Positions 57,362 through 64,000 of a stretch of 64,000 nucleotides of DNA are shown piece after piece. A program made the translations under genes and the position numbers. Every line of letters begins with the position of its first letter. The first letter of the stretch is position 1. Origin of the DNA: Diphasiastrum complanatum (Eukaryota > Streptophyta > Lycopodiopsida > Lycopodiales > Lycopodiaceae); NCBI GenBank assembly GCA_029204225.1, contig CM055098.1:10553246-10617245 (forward strand), read 5' to 3'. The notes beneath the pieces are model-generated. The model made no database searches. It had not been told where the DNA came from and saw only the letters and a list, made by a program, of their open reading frames with translations.

Positions 57362-57696
57362 GTAAGTACAATCGCCTTTACTTGAATGTACAATAAGCTT
57401 TTTGATTAGTGGCGTCTTTTTCTTTTGTGTTCGATATTTTGAAGGCTGAGGCTCACAAATTAGATATACACACAACGTAGTTAATTGGTTACTTAAGTCT
57501 TGTTCAGTGGCGTTAGCTTTTGCCATCCAAGGTGCAAAAAATGTTTTCTGTGGCTGCTACTTTCGTACAAGAAAATTTCTGCCAGCTGGGAGAAAAGTGC
57601 AAATGTTATTGTTACCAGATGTAAACATTTTTCAAATGGGCCATTTGATAGAAATCAAATCTTCAAAGGAATGTTCTTGACATAGGACACACATTA
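57362..57696. other. Intron 10, 5' end
   Basis: Plain intron. VFDILKAEAHKLD at about 57445-57485 shares only VFD with the expected C-terminus and is not taken as an exon. Confidence 0.5.
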
Positions 57697-58138
57697 GTTT
57701 AAAGCTGCGGATGGCGGACGCGGACGCGCCAAGGGTGCGTCCGCGTCTGGACGCGTCCGATTTTTTGCAAATTTTTTTTTTTCAAAAAAAATAAAAAAAT
57801 ACAGGCACCTGCCTACACTGTCCCCCATCCCAAAAGCAAAATAAAAGCAATTTATGGCCCCTGTTTTTCCCCCGGAATTAATTATCAGAGGGTGTCTGGC
57901 ACCCACCTACCCCCTCCTGTTAAAAAATAGGAAAACGGTACCAAAAAAATTTGCAACAGACCTAACCACTGGGCCATACCTCTCATAACTGAGATATTAC
58001 TAAACAACCATGGCTAATGAGCAGTTCATAAATTATTACGAACCTTCATTGGGAACTAAGGTCCAAAAAATCGGCAAAGAAAGATTCGAGAGTGGTTTCG
58101 AGTGAAGATGATCGTTTGTATGGCAAACATATTACTGG

Positions 58139-58159
58139 TTTAGGGTTTAGGGTTTAGGG
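58139..58159 (+). repeat. Interstitial telomere motif (TTTAGGG)3
   Basis: Three perfect units, immediately left of the satellite-like block. Confidence 0.9.
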
Positions 58160-58182
58160 TGCATCAGTGACCGTCTCAAGGA

Positions 58183-58985
58183 AGTGAATGCGTTTAACGT
58201 TGAACTTCGGACAGACGTTGCGGGCCGACCGTCGGTCGCTTCCTCATCCTATTTGTTCCCACAGATTCATATCGAGGTTGTCCACCGGCCGAAGCAGACG
58301 GCACCCGAAACGGATCCCGTTTGGAGAAACGGGGCCGTCGGACGGAGAATTGCAAAACCAGTCCATTTCGCTTGACCTAATTGCGCTTCTCTCCAGGCGA
58401 AGGGCCATTTTGACCGAACGACACCCGAATCGAGCCAGGCTCGATCCCTTGGGTTCGTATCGGGATCACGAACCTGTGGACTATGTTCCCGGACCATTTA
58501 TGGATTCTACACAGTACCATGGCCTATGTGATGAGATAGATTAAGGGTTCGGGCCATTTTGACCGAACGACACACGAATCGAGCCAGGCTCGGTCCCTTG
58601 AGATCGTATCGGGATCACGAATCGTTGGATTGTATTCCCGGACCATTTTGTCAATTCCGAATGTTTTCAGGTCCCATCCCGACAAAGTGTCCCCGAAGCC
58701 CTGTTTTGACCCTAAACTTCGGAAGGACGTACTGGGCCTGTCGTTCGTCCGGTCTTCGTCCGGTCTGCTCCCACAGGTTCCTTTTGAGGTTGTCCGCTGG
58801 CCGAAACGGACGACACCTAAAACGGATCCCGTTTGGAGAAACGGGATCGTCGGACGGATAGCTGCAAAACTAGTCCATTTCGAATGACCTAATTGCGTTT
58901 CTAACCCGTCGAACGGTCATTTTGACCGGACGATGCCTGAATCGAGCCAGGCTTAGTCCCTTGGGTACATACCCGCTCCACGAAC
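58183..58985. repeat. Satellite-like tandem repeats
   Basis: A block including cggatcccgtttggagaaac recurs at 58311 and 58823 (512-bp period). A sub-block attttgaccgaacgac...gaatcgagccaggct occurs at about 58407, 58555 and 58917. GC- and CpG-rich compared with the surrounding intron. The long frames here are only due to repeat composition. Confidence 0.85.
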
Positions 58986-59012
58986 CAGTGGACTATATGG
59001 GACGAGCAGCCA

Positions 59013-59311
59013 TATCTCTCTCTCTCTCTCTCTCACACGCACACACACACAGAAGCACGGAAATCCAAGTTCTCTCTCCCACCCTAAACCCTAAACCCCA
59101 AACCCAAGCACCCTTAAACCTAAATCCTAAACTCACACACACACATTGTGCACAGACACAAATCCTCTCTCTCTCCGTCCCTCACACTCTCTGTCTCTTC
59201 CTCTCTCTCTCTCACACACAGATCACCACACAACTATATGCACACAAATCAACAATATCTTTTCACACACACACACACACACACACAACTCATCACACAC
59301 ACACACAAACA

Positions 59312-59373
<62 letters not shown>
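59013..59373. repeat. CT/CA microsatellites with telomere-like (CCCTAAA)n
   Basis: CT/CA runs at 59013-59051 and 59200-59310 and a long CT run at 59316-59373. Within them, 59082-59104 holds CCCTAAACCCTAAA plus a degenerate unit, in the opposite orientation to 58139-58159. Confidence 0.9.
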
Positions 59374-59376
<3 letters not shown>

Positions 59377-59627
59377 GCCCTCTTTCGCTGCTCTCGGGTT
59401 CTGCAGACTGTCCGCAGGGCCCGCGTGCTTTTGTTTTTCTTTTAAAAAAAAAAAAACGCGTCCGAGGCCCGGATGCGTCCGCGTCCAGACGCTGGACGCG
59501 TGGGCCCAAAAAAAGAAAATTTAAAAAAAAAAGGACGCGTCTGACCCCACGTCCGGGGGTCGGACGCGTCCGGGTCCGGGCGTCGGACACGGGCACTTCG
59601 GCCCGGACCCTCATGTTTGGTTTAAAG

Positions 59628-60356
59628 CATAGTTGCACTGCGTTTCTGAAACGCGTTTTAGAATCGCGCTCAGAAACGTGGTTCAGAAACGCGTTTATGA
59701 AATTTTTGAAAAAATTCCAGAAACATTTTTTCTAAAAAAAAATATTTGGGTTTTTTTTTGGGCAATATGGGTATCAGATGAAAGCTCTAATTAAGAGCAT
59801 AATTACTGTGTAATTTGCCGACTGTTTCGGGTGCAGGATGGTCCAGTTCAGGTGCATGAATCCATGTTGGGTTCTATCAAGGGTAAAATTTCAAAACTAA
59901 CCTCTAGCCTATCCGTTACGATCACAGATGGTCCCAGTAAGTGTGTTTTCGCTCAGGGAGTTGGAAGGCCAAGTCATGAAGAGGCCTTACCGTCGGGGCC
60001 GAGGTCTACTGGCAGCCCCCCAAACCCGCCACCGGGGGGCTACCGCCCCTTGGACCCCCTGTTTCTCGGGGGGCTACAGCCCCCCGAACCCCCTGAGCAT
60101 TTATTGAGAACCAGAGCAAATAACAACCAAATAGCTATTGAAAATAAGGTATGTTTGTGCCCCATCTACTGCATTTCTGAGAGGCAAAATGCTGGTTTGA
60201 CCATTGATCCCCTAAAAAAATTTCGGTCCTAAGCTATTTTCCCCCCAAAAAAAAAGAATTTTTTTTTTTTTTGCGATTCTGGGTATAGAAACGCGTTTCT
60301 CAGAAACACGGTTTCAGAAACGCATGCCCTCAGAAACACGTTTCTGTGCAACTATG
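59628..60356 (+). mobile_element. Non-autonomous hAT element (729 bp), palindromic-word ends
   Basis: Flanked by GTTTAAAG at 59620-59627 and 60357-60364. Inverted ends CATAGTTGCACTGCG and CATAGTTGCACAG. Both arms are packed with GAAACGCGTTTC-type words (59640-59700 and 60285-60345). The interior 59755-59935 is homologous, in reverse, to 46690-46850. The core at 59995-60100 has ggggggctac / ccccttggacccc runs. No ORF of note. Confidence 0.92.
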
Positions 60357-60364
60357 GTTTAAAG

Positions 60365-61203
60365 TAAGGTATTGATTACCTGAACATTAACAAGCATATT
60401 TCTATGAATGCCATGGTTAGTGTTATGCATGAAGACTTTAAGTCTGCATGCTTTGCAACTTTGTTGGTCCCTCATGTGTATTCTTGAGCATGTCAAGTTG
60501 TGATGCATCTAGTTCTATTCGTAGTCGGGCCTGTTGGTTTTTGGATCCATACAAGCATATCTAGGTTAATTTATGGCTTTTTTCATAAGAAGAGGTATTT
60601 TGGACCCAGAAAGCAAGAGTAAAATTTTTTCAAGCCTGTCAAGACCACCAATTCTTAAATTTTTGAACAGCATCTATAACAGCCTTCTCATATTGATCTT
60701 GACTGGCAATTCCAGATCCAACCTGATTTAAAATGGGATTTTTAGAGGTCCAATTAAGATGGCATTTCCATTCCAAACACTTCCTTGTTACTTGAGAAAA
60801 TTTGCAGATCTTTGCATGTCCCTTAAGGCCCAGGAGTCTTGCTTTGGAAGTAATCAATCAAATTCAGAATAGCTCATCTAATAACCCGTAAAGGATATAT
60901 AGTTTATTGACTGTCTAGAAGTACATGTTACCCATGCAACAAGCCATCACTCTGATAACGATTTATTCTTAATATTTGTCAAACCTTTTTACATATAAGA
61001 ACACTTGTATTTGGACCATGCAACATGCACAATATTCAGCTCCTATCTGTGCAGGTGGGTGCATGACACCTCTCACATAGAAAGTTTGCATGAAACATTA
61101 AAGTTCACGTGATCTGAATAGGTCATGCCACTAGTGCCGATGATAGCCTCTCCAAATGGGACAACCAAGCAAAAAACTTTTGGCCTTCTTGTAAAATGTC
61201 TTT
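60365..61203. other. Intron 10, unassigned
   Basis: A minus-strand open frame of 72 codons (60639-60857) has no recognised domain. Nothing else is seen. Confidence 0.45.
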
Positions 61204-62848
61204 TGTTGGAATGTAAATGGAATTGATTACATTACCATAGGTTACTTTGACCCAAAAGGTCGAGAGTTGTGTAACCATGGTCATTTATTATATTAGGCCT
61301 ACTAAACTTAGAGTTAGCTAAGTTAGTATGAAATTAACTTGGTAGGGACTCATGGGTCCACTAGGCCTAATTGTGACATTAAGTACCCCAACTTGACATA
61401 TTGGAGGTACCTTATTCTTTTTATGTAACTTATAGAAAGTTGGATAGTCAATAGTCAAGTAGTTGGATAGCCAATAGTCATGAAGTTAGATAGTCATCTT
61501 GGATTATATATATGTGTGCATCCCATTTGTATGTGACACTTTTGTAAGCAATACTGACTATTCTCCTTGGCTGTCCACGAGTTTCTACAAGAGGGTTTCT
61601 AGCCATCTCTCTCTTTCTTTTGAGAATGCTTTGAGTGATTGAATAGTTAAGATCTTGGATACTTAGGCTTCTATTTCCGACATGGTATCAGAGCCTTTAG
61701 GTGATCATATTGCTTGCAGGAGGGCGCCCAATAGGAAGCTATCTTCTTCCCCTTTTGGTAGCAGAAAAGCATCAAGCTGCTGATTTTTGCAGGAGAAGAA
61801 TCTGTTCATCTTCTTATAGCTTTTTTGCAGGAAATTGCAGGGCACCTTCACCTATTTGAGAGCTAGCAGTAGGGTGCCCATGCTCAAACCAATTGCATGT
61901 GATTTTGACTCAATTACATGCTGAAAATTTCAGATTTACTTCTTAAATGAAGATACATGTGTTTTACACACATTTCTTGCTGAAATTTCCCTGTTGGTGA
62001 GCTTGGAGTAGGGTGCTACCATCAGCTCTATATGCACATAGTGTGCACTCTTTTTAGTCACAAAATTTCTGGTTTTGGTTTAGGCTTCATTTGAAGTCTA
62101 CCTATTTGTGAGCATTCTGTTTTTTGTGCAGAAATTAGCCACCTATTTCATTACTTGTTGAGCAAATTGCATGTGGAGTATTGCAATCTATTGTGCTCAT
62201 AATTTCAGCTTTGAGGTTGTTGCCCTTTGAGTAGATTTTGACTTGGAAAGTCTATTTCCTATCTACTACAAGCTGATTTTTTTGTTATGGCTAAAGAATC
62301 GGAGTCTATTGGTTCTTTATTTAATGAAGACAGGCTAGATGGCACAAACTATTCCTTGTGGTGCTACATGATAAAGAACCTTGTAATTGCTAAAGGTTTG
62401 TGGGAAGTAGTTAATGGTGACGAAGAGAGGCCGCCTACCTTGGCACCTATTACACCACCTAGAACAACTACTTCATCATCTACGGAGGTGTCTTCCGATG
62501 AGCAAAAGAAGTGGGATCGACGAGATGCACAAGCACATTCCGTCATTGCATTATCAGTGAAGAGATCTATCCTTCCTCATATTAGATCATGCAAGACTTC
62601 CAAAAGTGCTTGGGAGACTCTTGCCAAGATGTTTCAAGTAAAGAATGCGGCAGGTATATCTTCGAAATCAACTTTCTATCTTAAAGATGCAAGAAGGTGA
62701 TTTGCTTACAAACCACTTGACGAAGATCAAGGATCTTCGAGAGGAGCTTCTTAGTATTGATGAGGTGATTGAGAACTCACAATCTGTATCTAGTACTCTC
62801 AACTCTCTTCCTAATTCTTACCTTCCATTTGTGTCATCATTGAGCATG
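61204..62848 (+). mobile_element. Ty1/copia element, 3'-truncated
   Basis: LTR 61204-61682 (479 bp, TGTTGGAATG...TTTCCGACA), primer site TGGTATCAGAGC 61683-61694, a 600-bp leader, then gag to about 62848, where similarity stops abruptly. No pol and no second LTR. Related to the solo LTR at 12996 and, by gag, to the element at 23356. Confidence 0.88.
62287..62848 (+). pseudogene. Copia gag, frameshifted and truncated
   Basis: MAKESESIGSLFNEDRLDGT, NYSLWCYMIKNLVIAKGLWE, SILPHIRSCKTSKSAWETLA, then a frameshift near 62650 and VYLRNQLSILKMQEGDLLTN to SLPNSYLPFVSSLSM. The UBN2/gag core is complete; the zinc knuckle is lost at the truncation. Confidence 0.9.
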
Positions 62849-64000
62849 CGTAACACCTTCGATGTCGAAGGGACTAGTAAATACACTCAATCTCTATTCT
62901 CAAATTCCCGATAGGTACTGTTCTCACGAGCATAACTCTCTGCCCTAGCTACAGCTTTGGACAAGTTATCTCGTTGACGCAATGCACATGCACAAGGTAT
63001 TCATAAATCTACTAGAGTTTTATATGCCAAACTTTCTCACACACATTAGGAGCTTTTTTTTTTTGGCTCCAATTTTAAAATCAGTTTCAAACGGTCCGTT
63101 TGAAATGGACTTTTTGAAACGGAGTCAATGAAACGTGTTTCAGTGAAACATTGAAGGGTACACCCAAGTAATTGTAGGCGGAAACTATCTTCAGTGGTAC
63201 ATCGTCCAGTGTGTCTGTGGAATCTATTGTGAAGATTTGACAACATGCATAGAAGGAGAAGCGAAGGCGGATCTGGTTGTGAGAAAGATGTTGTAGCAGG
63301 ACCTGAGTTTAGCACTGGAGACTGGACAATGAAGCAAGTGCACCAGCCCCTTTGTGACAAGGCGGCATTTCGGATTTGAAAACAAGAGTGATGGCTAGGC
63401 ACCAAGCACACTGTAGGACAATTGTGGATAGAAATTTCAAAACAATTGCATAACACATCCTAGCTCCAGATTAGTGATAAAGTCACAAGTTAATTCAAAT
63501 TAGGCTGAATTTTGTGTGACAATCTGAACCTACTACAAAACGACTTTGATAATCTCTATTTTCTTCTCACAAATTGGAACCAAATGTTAGAAAATTCCAA
63601 TTTTTTTTTAAAGTTTTTAAAAAATTCTGTTCAAAAATTGAGAAAATTTGAATCAGCTTGTAGGGCTTCAAATCATAATTCGTCGTTACAAGGGCTTAAT
63701 GAATCTTAGCTAAAAGCACCATTGAATATCATCTGACAAATTAACATAAAAAAAGAAGCAAAAAAAGCCAAATCTTCTCCCACTTGTTTTTCTTCACACT
63801 CTGCATTTTGTGAAATTTTTGCTGGTCTGTCACAAAACGTTTCTATTGCTACAAAAGAGGTCCTTAAATATGAACAGTGGAATTGAAGAAAGAGGTGCTG
63901 CTTGAAAGGAAATGTTACAGCACCGATAGAATAGAATCCATTTAGATTCAAAGGCTCATGCGGGTGCACGTGGGCCAGTAAAATTTCTTCCTAGATTTCA
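62849..64000. other. Intron 10, right end of window
   Basis: No gene recognised. 63075-63155 holds gtttcaaacggtccgtttga and gaaacgtgtttcagtgaaac, self-complementary words like those at hAT ends, possibly a single remaining arm. The last TRAPPC13 coding exon is not visible. Confidence 0.45.

Larger units (their letters stand above)
57705..59619. mobile_element. hAT-type element carrying satellite DNA (1.9 kb)
   Basis: Flanked by GTTTAAAG at 57697-57704 and 59620-59627. Arms filled with the self-complementary word GGACGCGTCC (57714-57760 and 59455-59580). The terminal inverted repeat is poor (CTGCGGATGG versus CAAACATGAG). The interior holds A/T runs, a block of satellite-like repeats bracketed by telomere motifs, and CT/CA microsatellites. 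No transposase. Confidence 0.7.

Noticed and set aside
57440-57490. Last TRAPPC13 exon (VFDILKAEAHKLD)
   Set aside because: Only VFD agrees with the expected C-terminus. No acceptor in the right phase and no match to the PL.DLEIFVD ending.
58184-58887. Overlapping ORFs in the satellite block
   Set aside because: Open only because the repeats are CpG-rich; the frames repeat with the satellite unit and match no protein I recognise.
60639-60857. 72-codon minus-strand ORF with Cys and Trp residues
   Set aside because: No ordered zinc motif or family match; may be a fragment but cannot be supported.

Overview
The window comes from the nuclear genome of a seed plant with large, transposon-filled introns. 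Evidence for this is spliced genes with GT-AG introns, TTTAGGG telomere-type motifs, plant chromovirus-type Ty3 and Tnt1-like Ty1/copia elements primed by initiator tRNA-Met (TGGTATCAGAGC), hAT (BED/DUF659) transposons and long (CT)n microsatellites. The species cannot be named from the sequence.

Nearly the whole window is one gene on the + strand: TRAPPC13 (trafficking protein particle complex subunit 13, DUF974 family). Ten coding exons can be placed: 1-108, 229-313, 11370-11500, 32016-32118, 32427-32441 (a 15-nt microexon), 32823-32968, 34355-34544, 35179-35253, 47833-47952 and 57317-57361. They join in one open frame of 339 codons. The N-terminal start lies upstream and the last coding exon lies downstream of the window. 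Coding sequence is about 1.0 kb of 57 kb. Introns 2 (11.1 kb), 3 (20.5 kb), 8 (12.6 kb), 9 (9.4 kb) and 10 (>6.6 kb) hold layers of transposons.

Intron 2: a perfect 185-bp tandem duplication, a BED zinc-finger remnant, and a 5.9-kb Ty3 chromovirus (minus strand, TSD GTACC) that split an older hAT transposon and lacks reverse transcriptase. Intron 3: a decayed Ty3 element split by a copia solo LTR; a copia element (15723-20904) whose gag carries a small hAT element with an 8-bp TSD; a head-to-tail run of LINEs with a conserved 3' hairpin and pyrimidine tail; a younger copia element (23356-28967) inside a (CT)n run; and a LINE that keeps only ORF1. Intron 8: Ty3 LTR/gag pieces, a deleted copia copy, and an intact non-autonomous hAT element (46150-46958). 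Intron 9: hAT with BED and DUF659 domains, a LINE lacking its RT core, a Ty3 element carrying a 375-bp TRIM whose LTRs each hold a full tRNA cloverleaf, and a 1.4-kb inverted repeat. Intron 10: two hAT elements placed back to back on the same 8-bp target, and a truncated copia element.

The most notable non-gene signals are: (1) the TRIM with tRNA-like LTRs; (2) related hAT elements whose ends are packed with self-complementary words that changed in concert between copies; (3) repeated use of one hAT target site; (4) LINE tails that explain several of the microsatellites. All transposon genes seen here are broken by stops, frameshifts, deletions or lost catalytic residues.
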